This document shows positions 44,842-56,575 of a stretch of DNA of 64,000 nucleotides, in pieces. How positions within the stretch are numbered: position 1 is the stretch's first letter; every line of letters starts with the position of its first letter. Source of the DNA: Thermanaeromonas toyohensis ToBE (lineage in GTDB: Bacteria; Bacillota; DSM-521; Neomoorellales; Neomoorellaceae); contig NZ_LT838272.1 of NCBI RefSeq assembly GCF_900176005.1, positions 2,685,587 through 2,749,586 on the forward strand, given 5' to 3'. Made by a program: the position numbers and the translations under genes. The notes beneath the pieces are model-generated. The model was not told the origin of the DNA and did not search any database. It saw only the letters and a list, made by a program, of their open reading frames with translations.

Positions 44842-45626
44842 TATGATTACCTCTTTCTACATCAGTCGACGGTAGCTATGTTCTTTTTAAATGAAGAAGG
44901 AAATTAGGGAGATCAGGGCGAAAACTATATTATCATGGCAAATTTTGACGATAAGGAGTATGGCTATGCCTCAAGAAGTTGTGACTATTAAAGGCACCCG
45001 TCAAGGCTTGGTCATCCAATTCAAAGGGCAAACTGATTTGGGGGAGGTCAAGGAAGCCTTAAAGGCTAAGTTGGAAGGAGCACGGGGTTTCTTCCAAGGT
45101 GCCCGGTTCATCCTCTCTCCTTCCTGCCCCTTGACATCCAGGCAGACTGCTGAACTGGAAGAGCTCTGTCGGTATTATGGGCTAGTACCTGCTCAGGAGG
45201 CTAGCTTTGCCTTTCGACCGAATCTTCCGCCAGAACCTCCCACGGTCCTCAAAGAACTAACCCTTCGGTCCGGCCAGGAACTTACAGTGGAGGGCAATCT
45301 GGTCCTGCTCGGCCATGTCCACCAAGGCGCCACTGTACGGGCGTCAGGCAGTATTTTTGTATTAGGACAGCTAAACGGAATAGCCCATGCAGGATACCAA
45401 GGAGATGTAAGGGCAGTGATCTTGGCCCTAGTGATGCAGCCCTCTCAGCTCCGTATAGCTCATACAGTAGCTATTCCCCCGCGGTCGGAGGATGTGAGGC
45501 CATATCCTGAAATAGCCCGCCTATCTTCGGGCCGCATCCTGGTGGAACCCTACCAACGGGGCGCATCTATGGAGGCTAAAGGGTGGTCTTCCTTCGAGCC
45601 AGTCCAAAGAAGCAAGCGTCCCCGTC

Positions 45627-48012
<2,386 letters not shown>

Positions 48013-48028
48013 TCATCTCCACTCCTTT

Positions 48029-48232
48029 TTACTTCCGCGACAAAGCTGAACTTAAAATTTCATGGGCTTCTTCTGCTTCGGATTCAGGAACTAAAATCTC
48101 ATAACCCCCTAAATTTTCTCCTTGGGAAGTACCCACTGGCCTAAGCTTGACCAAAAGGCCTTCCCGAGTTAAAATCTCTTTTAAGCGTGTAGCTGTCTTC
48201 TCGCTAGAAGCAATATAAATAACTGTCCACAT
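48029..48232 (-). CDS. Small DUF2007-like protein
   Basis: 67 residues. The pattern VIYIASSEKTATRLKEILTR, a following strand (GLLVKLRPVG) and GGYEILVPESEAEEAHEIL resembles the small ferredoxin-like-fold proteins grouped as DUF2007, often called putative signal-transducing proteins; the assignment is tentative. It lies 9 bases after mtrB and 16 bases before pfkA in the same direction, so it is part of the operon. No catalytic residues are evident. Confidence 0.65.
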   Translation of the reverse strand: MWTVIYIASSEKTATRLKEILTREGLLVKLRPVGTSQGENLGGYEILVPESEAEEAHEILSSALSRK

Positions 48233-48241
48233 ATCCCCCGC

Positions 48242-48472
48242 TCACTCCCCCGCTTCCAGGCTACCGAACTTAGTGAGCACAACTGCTCTACCGCGGATCT
48301 TCATAGCCGCGGTATGTTCGGTAAACTGGGCTACCATTATCTCACCTTTATCTAGCTTTTCTGAATGGTGAAATTTGGTATCCTTCCCGCGGGTAAGACC
48401 GCTAATGGTTACTCCATTTTCCAGGGCTTTTACTACAATATAGTCCCCGCTTACTACCGAAGAATTTTCCAT
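48242..48472 (-). CDS. mtrB: trp RNA-binding attenuation protein (TRAP)
   Basis: 76 residues, matching TRAP over its length: [52 protein letters not shown]. The RNA-binding residues known from Bacillus subtilis (K37, K56, R58) correspond to K39, K58 and R60 here, and the tryptophan-pocket GLTRG and HTA segments are intact. TRAP forms an 11-mer that binds (G/U)AG repeats in trp leader RNA when tryptophan is plentiful. In Bacillus mtrB follows folE; here it lies between dnaE and pfkA. Confidence 0.93.
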   Translation of the reverse strand: MENSSVVSGDYIVVKALENGVTISGLTRGKDTKFHHSEKLDKGEIMVAQFTEHTAAMKIRGRAVVLTKFGSLEAGE

Positions 48473-48579
48473 GCGCCCTCTCCCCCCTAACTTTAAACCT
48501 TTTTTCTCGTTCTATTATCCATTAAAACCTTTATTCCACCCACTTCTCCATATTCCTGCTTCCACCCTTCTTTTTCTTG

Positions 48580-51500
48580 CTATTTTTCCGGTATTACTTT
48601 TACCCTATCCTGCCCTAAAATATCAACTAGCTTTTTTAGCAGAGGAGGGGCCAAAGTAACCCAATATTTGCGGTTAGCTAAAAGACAGCGCCTAGTCCGG
48701 GGGAAATAAAAGTATACAGGGTGAGGTCCAGGATAAGCTGCCAGAACCCTTTGTACCTCTAGGACCCCGTTTTCTTCCTCCACCTTCAAGTATAAACGCG
48801 GTAGTTCATCTTTAGCTACCTTCTCTACATGGTCAGCCAATACCTTTACTTCTTCCTCCTCCCGGTCGATGCGCCCCTCCACTAAGAAAATCTGATCCTT
48901 AAACAGCCAGTCCCGGCAGCGCTCATACACCCGGGGAAACACAAGGACTTCTACCTGCCCTCCAAAGTCTTCAAGCAATAAATAAGCCATAGGCTCTCCT
49001 CGGCGGGTGATCACTTTACGCAAACCAACCAAGACGCCTCCCACTACTACAGGAGTCCCGTCAGCCAGCTCCTCAAGTTCAGCCAAAGTATGGGTAGTAC
49101 GCTTGCGCAAGCTGGTGATATAGGGTTCCAAGGGATGGCCGCTTAAATAAAACCCCAGGAGCTCTTTCTCCATGGCCAAGATTTCTTCCTGGGAAAATTC
49201 TGGTACCTGGGGTAAGGGAGGATCTTCTAGAGATGCTCCTACCATATCTAGCAAAGATACCTGTCCCCTCTTCCGGTCACTCTGGGTACGGCTAGCCGCC
49301 TCTAGGCAAGCATCCAAAGCCTGAAGGAGTGGTCTTCGCCCTCTGCCTAAAGAATCAAAGGCCCCGCACCGTATAAGGCTTTCCAAAACCCGCCGGTTTA
49401 CTACCTGTAAATCTACCCGCCGGCAAAAATCGGCCAGGGAGGTAAAAGGGCCACCAGCTTCCCGGGCAGCAAGGATGGCCTCTACTGCAGCTCGCCCTAC
49501 ATTTTTTACAGCGGCTAATCCAAACCGGATATGACCATCTCCTACACTAAAGTCAACGCCGGACTCGTTTATGTCCGGCGGAAGCACCTTAATGCCTAGC
49601 CGCCGACATTCTTCTAAATAAGGTGCTACTTTCTCCAAATGCTGGCTTACGCTGCTTAAAAGCGCAGCCATAAATTCTACCGGGTGATGAGCCTTAAGAT
49701 AGGCTGTCTGGTAGGCTACTAGAGCATAGGCGGCGCTATGGGATTTATTAAAACCATACCCAGCAAAATACTCCATAAGATCAAAAATCTGGGCGGCAAG
49801 ATTAGGGTCATATCCCCTTTGTACAGCCCCTTCTATAAACCGGTCACGATGGCGCGCCATCTCCTCGGGCTTTTTCTTTCCCATAGCCCTCCGCAGTTCA
49901 TCAGCCTGGCCTAAAGTATAGCCAGCCATAAGGTGGGCTATTTGCATCACTTGTTCTTGGTAAAGGATGACACCATAAGTTTCCTTTAAGATCGGCTCCA
50001 GATCGGGATGGGGATAAGTAACAGGTACGAAGCCATGTTTCCTCTGGATAAAATCCTCTACCATACCGCTACCCAAAGGGCCAGGTCGGTAAAGGGCGAC
50101 CAGCGCAATAATATCTTCCATACGTTCAGGCTTTAGGCTCCGTAACAAAGAGCGCATCCCGGAGCTTTCTAACTGAAATATACCCGTACTTTCCCCGCTA
50201 GATAATAAATCGTAAGTAGCCTGGTCATCTAAGGGCAGGTTCTCTATCTCCACATCTTTCCCATGCTGGCGGAGAGTTTCAACAGTATGGCCAATAACTG
50301 TCAAAGTACGCAAGCCCAAAAGGTCCATCTTTAAAAGCCCTAATTCCTCCACCGTTTGCATCGGGAACTGGGTAGTTATAGCATCACCAGTTTTTTGCAA
50401 AGGAATATAATGGATGAGCGGCTCAGGGGTTATAACAAGGCCGGCCGCATGAATAGAAGCATGGCGCGGTAATCCTTCCACGGCTCGGGCGGTGTCCAGA
50501 AGCTCCCGCACCCGGCTACTGCTCTGGTAAAGCCCTCGTAGCTCAGGGGATGTTTCTAAGGCCCGCTCCAAGGTAATGCCCAATTCGGTGGGAACTAACT
50601 TAGCTATCCTATCCACTTCGGCCACAGGCCAGCCTAAGACCCGCCCCACATCGCGGACGGCTGCCCGCGCAGCCATAGTACCAAAGGTTATAATTTGGGC
50701 TACATGGTCCTCGCCGTACTTTTGCCGGACGTACTCGATAACCTCATCACGGCGTTCAAAACAAAAATCTATATCAATATCTGGCATGTTTACTCGCTCA
50801 GGATTAAGGAAACGTTCAAAAAGGAGATTATAACGTAACGGATCGATATTGGTTATACCCAGGCAATAAGCCACTAAACTTCCGGCCGCTGACCCCCGTC
50901 CGGGACCTACGGGGATCCCCTGCTGCCGCGCAAAGTTCACCAGATCCCACACTATCAAAAAGTATCCTTGATAACCCATTCTTTCAATAATATTAAGTTC
51001 ATGTTCTAAGCGGTCTCGAGCTTCCTTAGAGGGAGGCGAATACCGTCTTTCCAACCCCGCATAACAAAGACGGCGGAGGTAGGAAGAAGGAGTTTCACCT
51101 AATGGTACGCGATATTCTGGTAAGTGTAGACGGCCAAATTCAAAATCAAAGGAACATCGTTCAGCGATCTCCAAAGTATTATCTAGGGCTTCCGGAATTT
51201 CGCCAAAGATCTCTTCCATTTCCTCCCGGCTCTTAAGATAAAACTCAGGAGTAAGAAAACGTAACCGTTGCTCTTCCTGTAAAGTTTTACCAGTCTGTAT
51301 GCACAGTAAAACATCTTGAATGCGTGCCTGGTCTCGGCGAACATAATGGGCATCGTTGGTAGCCACAAGGCTTATCCCTAACCCGCGGGCTAGATCTACC
51401 AATTTAGCATTTACCCTAGATTGTCCCGGGAGCCCTTGATCCTGGAGCTCTAGAAAGAAGCCACTCCGGCCAAAGACCTCCCGGTACCAGGCAGCCGTCT

Positions 51501-51987
51501 TATACGCCTTCTCTTCCTGCCCGTTAAGAAGGAGAGTAGGTATCTCTCCAGCCAGGCAACTGCTTAAAGCTATAAGCCCTTCCCGGTGCCGGGCCAAAAG
51601 TTCCTTATCTACCCGTGGCTTATAATAAAAACCTTCAAGATAAGCAGCAGAGACTAAAGCCACCAAATTCCGGTATCCCGTTTCGTTCTCCGCCAGTAAA
51701 ACTAAATGATACTGGAAATCGTCCCGGTGGGGTTCCTTGTCAAAGCGGCTACGGGGGGCCACATAAACCTCACACCCCAAGATGGGCTTAAGACCCCGGG
51801 ATTTGGCCGCCTTATAGAAATCTACTACCCCATACATTACTCCGTGATCTGTTAAAGCCAAAGCGGGCATACCTAAGCTAACCGCAGCCTCTACTAACTC
51901 TTCCAGGCGCCCAGCCCCATCCAGGAGGCTATATTCGCTATGGACATGTAGATGAACAAAAGGCCTGTACCCCATAGCTGGGTTCAT
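48580..51987 (-). CDS. dnaE: DNA polymerase III alpha subunit
   Basis: 1135 residues. The PHP domain opens with FVHLHVHSEYSLLDGAGR and ALALTDHGVMYG. The polymerase core has GPGRGSAAGSLVAYCLGIT and the catalytic PDIDIDFCFERRDEVIEYV, later IHAAGLVIT and EQVMQIAHLMAGYTLGQADE. A C-terminal helix-hairpin-helix and OB fold (VVVGGVLVGLRKVITRRGEP) follow. This is the DnaE form, lacking the PolC exonuclease insert. The start at 51987 has its GGGGAGGAG rather far upstream; a second ATG lies four codons in. Confidence 0.96.
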   Translation of the reverse strand: MNPAMGYRPFVHLHVHSEYSLLDGAGRLEELVEAAVSLGMPALALTDHGVMYGVVDFYKAAKSRGLKPILGCEVYVAPRSRFDKEPHRDDFQYHLVLLAENETGYRNLVALVSAAYLEGFYYKPRVDKELLARHREGLIALSSCLAGEIPTLLLNGQEEKAYKTAAWYREVFGRSGFFLELQDQGLPGQSRVNAKLVDLARGLGISLVATNDAHYVRRDQARIQDVLLCIQTGKTLQEEQRLRFLTPEFYLKSREEMEEIFGEIPEALDNTLEIAERCSFDFEFGRLHLPEYRVPLGETPSSYLRRLCYAGLERRYSPPSKEARDRLEHELNIIERMGYQGYFLIVWDLVNFARQQGIPVGPGRGSAAGSLVAYCLGITNIDPLRYNLLFERFLNPERVNMPDIDIDFCFERRDEVIEYVRQKYGEDHVAQIITFGTMAARAAVRDVGRVLGWPVAEVDRIAKLVPTELGITLERALETSPELRGLYQSSSRVRELLDTARAVEGLPRHASIHAAGLVITPEPLIHYIPLQKTGDAITTQFPMQTVEELGLLKMDLLGLRTLTVIGHTVETLRQHGKDVEIENLPLDDQATYDLLSSGESTGIFQLESSGMRSLLRSLKPERMEDIIALVALYRPGPLGSGMVEDFIQRKHGFVPVTYPHPDLEPILKETYGVILYQEQVMQIAHLMAGYTLGQADELRRAMGKKKPEEMARHRDRFIEGAVQRGYDPNLAAQIFDLMEYFAGYGFNKSHSAAYALVAYQTAYLKAHHPVEFMAALLSSVSQHLEKVAPYLEECRRLGIKVLPPDINESGVDFSVGDGHIRFGLAAVKNVGRAAVEAILAAREAGGPFTSLADFCRRVDLQVVNRRVLESLIRCGAFDSLGRGRRPLLQALDACLEAASRTQSDRKRGQVSLLDMVGASLEDPPLPQVPEFSQEEILAMEKELLGFYLSGHPLEPYITSLRKRTTHTLAELEELADGTPVVVGGVLVGLRKVITRRGEPMAYLLLEDFGGQVEVLVFPRVYERCRDWLFKDQIFLVEGRIDREEEEVKVLADHVEKVAKDELPRLYLKVEEENGVLEVQRVLAAYPGPHPVYFYFPRTRRCLLANRKYWVTLAPPLLKKLVDILGQDRVKVIPEK

Positions 51988-52037
51988 ATTTCTACGTAAA
52001 ATATAAAACTCCTCCCCACAAAATTTTTCTTTAGCTC

Positions 52038-52066
52038 TTGACGGGTAATCGTAACCAGCTTATAAT
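52038..52066 (+). promoter_or_regulatory. Promoter of the rubrerythrin gene
   Basis: TTGACG (52038-52043), a 17-base spacer and TATAAT (52061-52066). The predicted start point is near 52073. Confidence 0.88.
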
Positions 52067-52082
52067 AAAAACTGCAAACCAA

Positions 52083-52101
52083 AATAGTAATGATTACTAT
52101 T
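52083..52101 (+). promoter_or_regulatory. Fur/PerR-like operator of the rubrerythrin gene
   Basis: AATAGTAATGATTACTATT is a perfect 9-1-9 inverted repeat about ten bases after the predicted transcription start and 18 before the start codon. Its AT-rich, odd-spaced symmetry is that of the Fur/PerR family (PerR consensus TTATAAT-N-ATTATAA). A repressor here would block the polymerase and release it under oxidative or metal stress; the identity of the repressor is inferred. Confidence 0.7.
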
Positions 52102-52119
52102 AAAAAAGGAGGCATCCTG

Positions 52120-52545
52120 ATGTCCGACCTAATCAACCAAGTACAACTCGGTGTAACTAAAGGTACTATACTGGAGGAAGCAGTAGAGGCTAACTTCCGG
52201 GGTGAAACTACAGAAGTGGGTCTTTACCTAGCTATGGCCCGCCAGGCCCAGCGGGAAGGCTATCCGGAAATCGCTGAGGTCCTGGAAAAAATAGCCTGGG
52301 AAGAAGCCTGGCATGCAGCCCACTTTGCTGAATTGAACGGTAAAATTTCAGCTTCCACCAAGGAAAACCTCGAAAAAATGCTAGACGGCGAAAAGCACGC
52401 CAACAGGGGTAAAAGAGAGTCGGCAGTAAAAGCTAAAGAAAACAACATAGATCAAGCCCATGATTTCTTTGATGAATCTTCTCGAGATGAAGCCCGCCAT
52501 GCTCAAGCACTAGAAGGTCTTCTCAACAGGTATTTCGGCAAGTAG
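52120..52545 (+). CDS. Rubrerythrin lacking the rubredoxin domain
   Basis: 141 residues from the ATG at 52120, which follows AAGGAGG; an in-frame ATG ten codons upstream lies inside the operator. A ferritin-like four-helix bundle is shown by two E-x-x-H pairs: [54 protein letters not shown]. The usual C-terminal rubredoxin Cys4 centre is missing, so another protein must donate electrons. Rubrerythrins reduce hydrogen peroxide in anaerobes. It has its own promoter and terminator. Confidence 0.93.
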   Translation: MSDLINQVQLGVTKGTILEEAVEANFRGETTEVGLYLAMARQAQREGYPEIAEVLEKIAWEEAWHAAHFAELNGKISASTKENLEKMLDGEKHANRGKRESAVKAKENNIDQAHDFFDESSRDEARHAQALEGLLNRYFGK

Positions 52546-52584
52546 AAAAAGCAGGTCAAAAGTTTAAAGGGTTAAAAGCTTAGA

Positions 52585-52617
52585 GGCCAGGATAAAAACC
52601 TGGCCCTCAAATTTTTT
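52585..52617 (+). terminator. Terminator of the rubrerythrin gene
   Basis: GGCCAGG (52585-52591), a seven-base loop, CCTGGCC (52599-52605), then CTCAAATTTTTT. Confidence 0.88.
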
Positions 52618-52662
52618 CCTGAGCCTTCAAATTTTGACTGAGCCAGGGCGCACACAAAATTT

Positions 52663-52684
52663 AAGGACGCAGATTTGCGTCCTT
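52663..52684 (-). terminator. Terminator of tRNA-Pro (minus strand)
   Basis: AAGGACGCA (52663-52671) and TGCGTCCTT (52676-52684) form a tight hairpin. On the minus strand it follows the tRNA by six bases and is followed by AAATTTTG. Confidence 0.7.
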
Positions 52685-52690
52685 TTAACC

Positions 52691-52768
52691 TGGTCGGAGT
52701 GGGGAGACTCGAACTCCCGGCCTCATGGTCCCGAACCATGCGCTCTAACCAAACTGAGCTACACCCCG
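52691..52768 (-). tRNA. tRNA-Pro (anticodon CGG)
   Basis: Minus strand: acceptor CGGGGTG/CACTCCG (one G-T pair), D-arm TAGCTCAGTTTGGTTAGAGC, anticodon arm CATGG-TTCGGGA-CCATG giving CGG, T-loop GTTCGAGTC, and encoded CCA. Confidence 0.96.
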
Positions 52769-52843
52769 ACATATATTAATTTTTTAAGCCGACTTGCTTC
52801 CTTGTTTTCTTGCTTTTATTATATAACCTCCCTGGAAGTGTAG

Positions 52844-53674
52844 TCAAGGAACTACAACGTTCTGTTTACTCTTTTGTAAGGCTAAGAATCCTAGTATGGC
52901 AGCATTAAATTCGTCCTTCTTTTCATAACAAGAGGCGTGGCCAGCCTCCGGGAGGACAATAAAAAGCGAGTTCTTTATGGCTTCATGGATCTTCTTTACT
53001 TCTTCCAAAGGAGTAACTATATCTTTGTCCGCACCTATCACCAGGGTAGGCACTTCAATTTCCCCCAACTGATCTAGTATATTATAATCTCCATGGCTGG
53101 AAGATAATCTTAAGTAAGCGTCAAACCAGTCTTTAGTCAGCAACTGGCTAAAAAACTTCTCCCTTTCTTTTAGCCAATCGTAATGGGTTTCATAGAACCT
53201 GTCCGAGTATATATAGGGCATAGCTAGCTTAAAGAATTTTTCCCCCTCGCCTGTACGAGCAGCTTCGTCCCAGGCCTGGCCAATAGCTTTTAAATAATTA
53301 GTTAATCTGGCCGTGGTATTAGCCAGAATAAGGCTCTTTAGTCTAGCCCCATATTTTAGGGCAAAGAGCAGAGCAACCTGTCCCCCGTAGGAGATGCCCA
53401 TCATATGCACGCGGGCTAGTCCCAAGTGATCAAAGAGCCCTCTTATATCTTCTACATGCTGGTTAATATTATATTTCTCTAAGCACTTGTCCGATTGGCC
53501 TTGGTCCCTGAAGTCTACTCTTAGCATTCTATATCCATTTCGGGTATATACCTCAACAAAATCAGCCCAGCTGGCGGTACTCATCATTATCCCGTTGAGA
53601 AATACTATCGTTTCCTCTCCAGTACCATCGAGTTCATAGTAAATACCCACACCGTTTATCTCCAGTTTAGGCAT
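52844..53674 (-). CDS. Alpha/beta-hydrolase
   Basis: 276 residues with no signal peptide, so cytoplasmic. The fold motifs are IVFLNGIMMSTASW (oxyanion region), MMGISYGGQVALLFAL (nucleophile Ser in G-x-S-x-G), GADKDIVTP (acid) and LPEAGHASCYEK (His). Related proteins include 3-oxoadipate enol-lactonase-like hydrolases and other esterases; the substrate is unknown. It lies downstream of the putative coiled-coil exported protein on the same strand and begins the hydrolase-rich region. Confidence 0.88.
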   Translation of the reverse strand: MPKLEINGVGIYYELDGTGEETIVFLNGIMMSTASWADFVEVYTRNGYRMLRVDFRDQGQSDKCLEKYNINQHVEDIRGLFDHLGLARVHMMGISYGGQVALLFALKYGARLKSLILANTTARLTNYLKAIGQAWDEAARTGEGEKFFKLAMPYIYSDRFYETHYDWLKEREKFFSQLLTKDWFDAYLRLSSSHGDYNILDQLGEIEVPTLVIGADKDIVTPLEEVKKIHEAIKNSLFIVLPEAGHASCYEKKDEFNAAILGFLALQKSKQNVVVP

Positions 53675-53737
53675 CTTTCATTTCCTCCTTCTGTCTGTTA
53701 AATCTTGCCTTGGAGCAGGTTTGTCGCATTTTTTGTC

Positions 53738-54319
53738 CTACTGTTTTTGTCCCTTAATGTAGTAAAGGTTAGTAAGGTAATTTGATGGCTCGAGGTCAAA
53801 CTTGGAAGCATATTCCTTTAATGCTGCTTCAAATTCATCAAATGCGCGGGCAGCTTCTCGTTGTTTGGCCCAAAAAGCATCTATCTCTGGTTGGAGTTCT
53901 TGTTCTGTTTTGCCCTGTTCTACTATTTTTTTTAGTATCTCGACCCTCATGAGTAAACCTTCATGAGTCAAATCATTTACCTTAAGAAGTTTCTCATGAA
54001 TCTCCTTTAGCTGTCTTTTTTGCGGGTTCAACTCCCTGAATTTGCCCAAAAATCTTTCCGAATGCCGGGCCAAGTCATACAAAATATTTAATTCCTCCTC
54101 TCTTTTTCCTGCTATTCCTTTCTTTATAGCTTCCTCCGACATCGCTTGTAAAGAAGGTAGTTCGGCATATATTTTATTTAATTCTTTAAGGTAGATTTCT
54201 AACTCCTTGCCTCCGTCTTGCTGGTTGTAATGATGCCATCCACCAGAAGCCATTAACATTAAAAGAAGTAATATACTAAAGACCCCTGCGAGAAATGCTC
54301 TCCTCAGCAAATGTGACAA
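53738..54319 (-). CDS. Membrane-anchored helical protein, unrecognised
   Basis: 193 residues. After a positively charged start (LLRRAF) a single hydrophobic segment (about residues 9-25) anchors or exports the protein. The rest is almost all charged helix (EIYLKELNKIYAELPSLQAM, LKEIHEKLLKVNDLTHEGLL), suggesting a coiled-coil or four-helix bundle, perhaps a sensor-like bundle. No catalytic motif is visible and I recognise no family. It lies 63 bases upstream of the alpha/beta-hydrolase gene. Confidence 0.7.
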   Translation of the reverse strand: MSHLLRRAFLAGVFSILLLLMLMASGGWHHYNQQDGGKELEIYLKELNKIYAELPSLQAMSEEAIKKGIAGKREEELNILYDLARHSERFLGKFRELNPQKRQLKEIHEKLLKVNDLTHEGLLMRVEILKKIVEQGKTEQELQPEIDAFWAKQREAARAFDEFEAALKEYASKFDLEPSNYLTNLYYIKGQKQ

Positions 54320-54429
54320 CCTCCGCCGGTAAATTTTCTATCTCGAATACCTGTGTACTCATATAGCAGCTCTGAGGGTGACCCACAGACGGTAGAGCCA
54401 CAACCTTTGGGCTACTAATAAAGGATGCT

Positions 54430-54943
54430 GTTCCCCATAAACTCTTGCTAGGTATTCAAGCCACGCCTCTTCCCCCCTTAGCATCGGCTATAGAAATTAT
54501 CTGGGCACCCAGTGGTAATCGGGACATCTTTTGCCATAATATCCTTGACCATCCCAGCGTTCATGATGATGATAAATTAGACTTAGCTACCCCCTCATCT
54601 CTGCTTTGGGAGACCACCACATGGTTTGCACCACGTTGGGGATGCAGTTTTATCTGCTGCCACTCCTCGTCCGAAAGAGAACCTTTTTATGTATAATTGC
54701 TTTATCTAGAGTTATTTTCCCAATATCGTGGAGCAGTGCGGCTTTAACAATGTTTTGCCTTATATGATCGTTAACTCCGTTCAAATGGGACAGTTTTAAA
54801 GAAAAATTGGCTACTGCCACAGAGTGATTGAATAGGACCGGGCAATAGCTTCTAACATTTTGCAGGTAACTCATTACCTCAACCACCAGTATTTCTTTTC
54901 TTCTTGAGATAAGCCAGCGGGCAAGAATAGCAGTATTTTTCAC
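54430..54943 (-). pseudogene. Frameshifted HD-GYP domain remnant
   Basis: The longest open piece (54650-54943, 97 codons) contains LFNHSVAVANFSLKLSH and AALLHDIGKITLDKAIIHKK, the HD part of an HD-GYP cyclic-di-GMP phosphodiesterase. Past it the motifs continue in order but in shifting frames: LSDEEWQQIKLHPQRGANHV, then HHHERWDGQGYYGKRC, then AQIISIADA. At least three frameshifts separate them, and regions before the HD domain and after IADA are missing. It is clearly a decayed gene, and its minus-strand direction matches the hydrolase genes upstream. Confidence 0.85.
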
Positions 54944-54996
54944 TTCTTGCCCGCCGCACGATCTTTTTTTGTTAAAACATTTGAGAGGGTTACGTC

Positions 54997-56397
54997 CTAT
55001 TCAGCAAGCTTCTGCTCGATCCATTGCTTGGCGGCCGTTACGCGAGCAATATCCAAGTGGTTGTAGTCCATCCCAGTCTTAGCCTTCAGCGGCGCCCCCC
55101 GCCTCGTCACCCCATCAGTGTACGTAGCGCTGGCTACGAAGAGCAGTCCATCACTGGGAGCCGCCTTCTCCCCTATAGGATACCAGAGCCAGTAATCCAA
55201 GGTTTGATTATAGCCATACAATACATAGAGGCTTATACCTGGGTCTAATCCTTTACTATTTAGCTTTGCTACAAAGTTGCTGGTACCCATGTTGCCATAA
55301 GGATTATTAATAGCCTGATTAATTCCCTCTGAAGTAACGTAAAGACTCTGGCCGCCATAGTAAAGCTTATACATAGTATCGTTACCGTCACCTAGTGTCC
55401 AGCTCTCAGAATTAAAGCCAACGGGGTATTCAGGATCGTCTACCCAGTTGTGCAGTAGTTGAGTTTGTCCTTCGAAATAGTTTCCGCTGTAAGTATGGGT
55501 CATATCCCATCGCGTATAATAACGGTACGCATAATAGATGTAGGCCTCCCAGAAAGCTACCGGGCAATTCAGGGTGTTGTCAATAACATTTAGATTGGCG
55601 GTATAATACCTGAACATGGTATCCAAGCCCTTGAAGGGAGCTGCTACGGCAATGTATTTCCGTACATCGCCTCGGTAATCGGTCATCCATGAAGTATCCG
55701 ACCATTCATTGTTCAAAGAACTCATATAGGCAATGGCCGCCATATTCCCCTTACTGTGGGCTACCACATCAACTTTGCTCTTTCCCGTCCTTTGCTTTAT
55801 CACCTCGATAGCATCGGCCAGGAGTTCGCCCTGGACGAGGTTATTTCCATGGGTGTGGGGAAAAGAAATAGCGAAGACCGCATAACCACGCTCAGCCAAG
55901 TACTGCATTAATCCGGGGTTACTGATACTGCTTGGGGTCTGTTCGTCCCAAGGATGCGCCCAGGCGCGGTTCATGTTGTCATTGGCACCATGGACTAGGA
56001 GCACCGGATAAGGCTTGGTGGCATTCTGCCAGTTGGGCCCGTACCCCAGCAAAAAGTAACGATTGCTCTTAAGATGGCCGTAGCTGCCAAAATTGTAATC
56101 GTTATAAGTAGAACTGTAACCATCGTGTATATAGATGTCCGAAGGAAACCACGATCGCACTCTGTCGTTCTTGGGTAGGCTGATCTTGATCATCTTCTCC
56201 TGCCCGTTTACCATCTGGCTGGTGGTGTCGCCCCATAACTCCACCCGCTCCCAGGGATAAGGATCGCTAATAGTGGCGATCAACTGGGGAGACGCCGCCT
56301 TGGCTTCGGGTAAGGGAAGAATAATACCCCCTACCAATTGGAGAAGCATGGCAAACGCCAGCACCAGGGCTATCCGACGCTTCTTAGGGCCTGTCAT
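54997..56397 (-). CDS. Secreted lipase/esterase
   Basis: 466 residues. A clear signal peptide (KKRRIALVLAFAMLLQLVGG) ends near EAKA-AS. The alpha/beta-hydrolase core has YPVLLVHGANDNMNRAW for the oxyanion hole and VDVVAHSKGNMAAIAYM, with Ser215 in A-H-S-x-G; the alanine before HSKG is the variant seen in class I.4-type lipases. A C-terminal NHLDIARVTAAKQW gives the likely His. The long aromatic-rich insert could bind a polymer or membrane surface. It is preceded by an unassigned structured leader and follows the VKOR-thioredoxin gene. Confidence 0.85.
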   Translation of the reverse strand: MTGPKKRRIALVLAFAMLLQLVGGIILPLPEAKAASPQLIATISDPYPWERVELWGDTTSQMVNGQEKMIKISLPKNDRVRSWFPSDIYIHDGYSSTYNDYNFGSYGHLKSNRYFLLGYGPNWQNATKPYPVLLVHGANDNMNRAWAHPWDEQTPSSISNPGLMQYLAERGYAVFAISFPHTHGNNLVQGELLADAIEVIKQRTGKSKVDVVAHSKGNMAAIAYMSSLNNEWSDTSWMTDYRGDVRKYIAVAAPFKGLDTMFRYYTANLNVIDNTLNCPVAFWEAYIYYAYRYYTRWDMTHTYSGNYFEGQTQLLHNWVDDPEYPVGFNSESWTLGDGNDTMYKLYYGGQSLYVTSEGINQAINNPYGNMGTSNFVAKLNSKGLDPGISLYVLYGYNQTLDYWLWYPIGEKAAPSDGLLFVASATYTDGVTRRGAPLKAKTGMDYNHLDIARVTAAKQWIEQKLAE

Positions 56398-56575
56398 AAT
56401 TGGATACCTCCCTCTTCAAATGAAATTGAGCCTGTTAGACCTCCAACCCTCAAAGCCGCCCACCTCTAGCTTTCCGGGATTCTATCACCCCTCTCTTCTA
56501 CGCTTCCGCTGTGGGACTGTATTACCTGCCCGCCTCCTCTGGTGGCCCGGCATTCTTACGTTAAAGTTTTTCCTC
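56398..56575 (-). other. Leader of the secreted lipase gene with possible RNA structure
   Basis: 178 bases between the VKOR-thioredoxin stop and the lipase start. On the minus strand, GGGGTGATAGAATCCC could fold on itself, while the next part, CCCGGAAAGC ... GGCTTTGAGGG, could pair instead, using the same CCC. That is the layout of two competing hairpins. I do not recognise a known riboswitch. A purine-rich ribosome site (GAGGGAGGTATCC) precedes the ATG. Confidence 0.35.

Noticed and set aside
52634-52843. 69-residue plus-strand frame over tRNA-Pro (SEWGDSNSRPHGPEPCALTK)
   Set aside because: Same tRNA-antisense artefact; the opposing minus-strand frame over the tRNA is also spurious.
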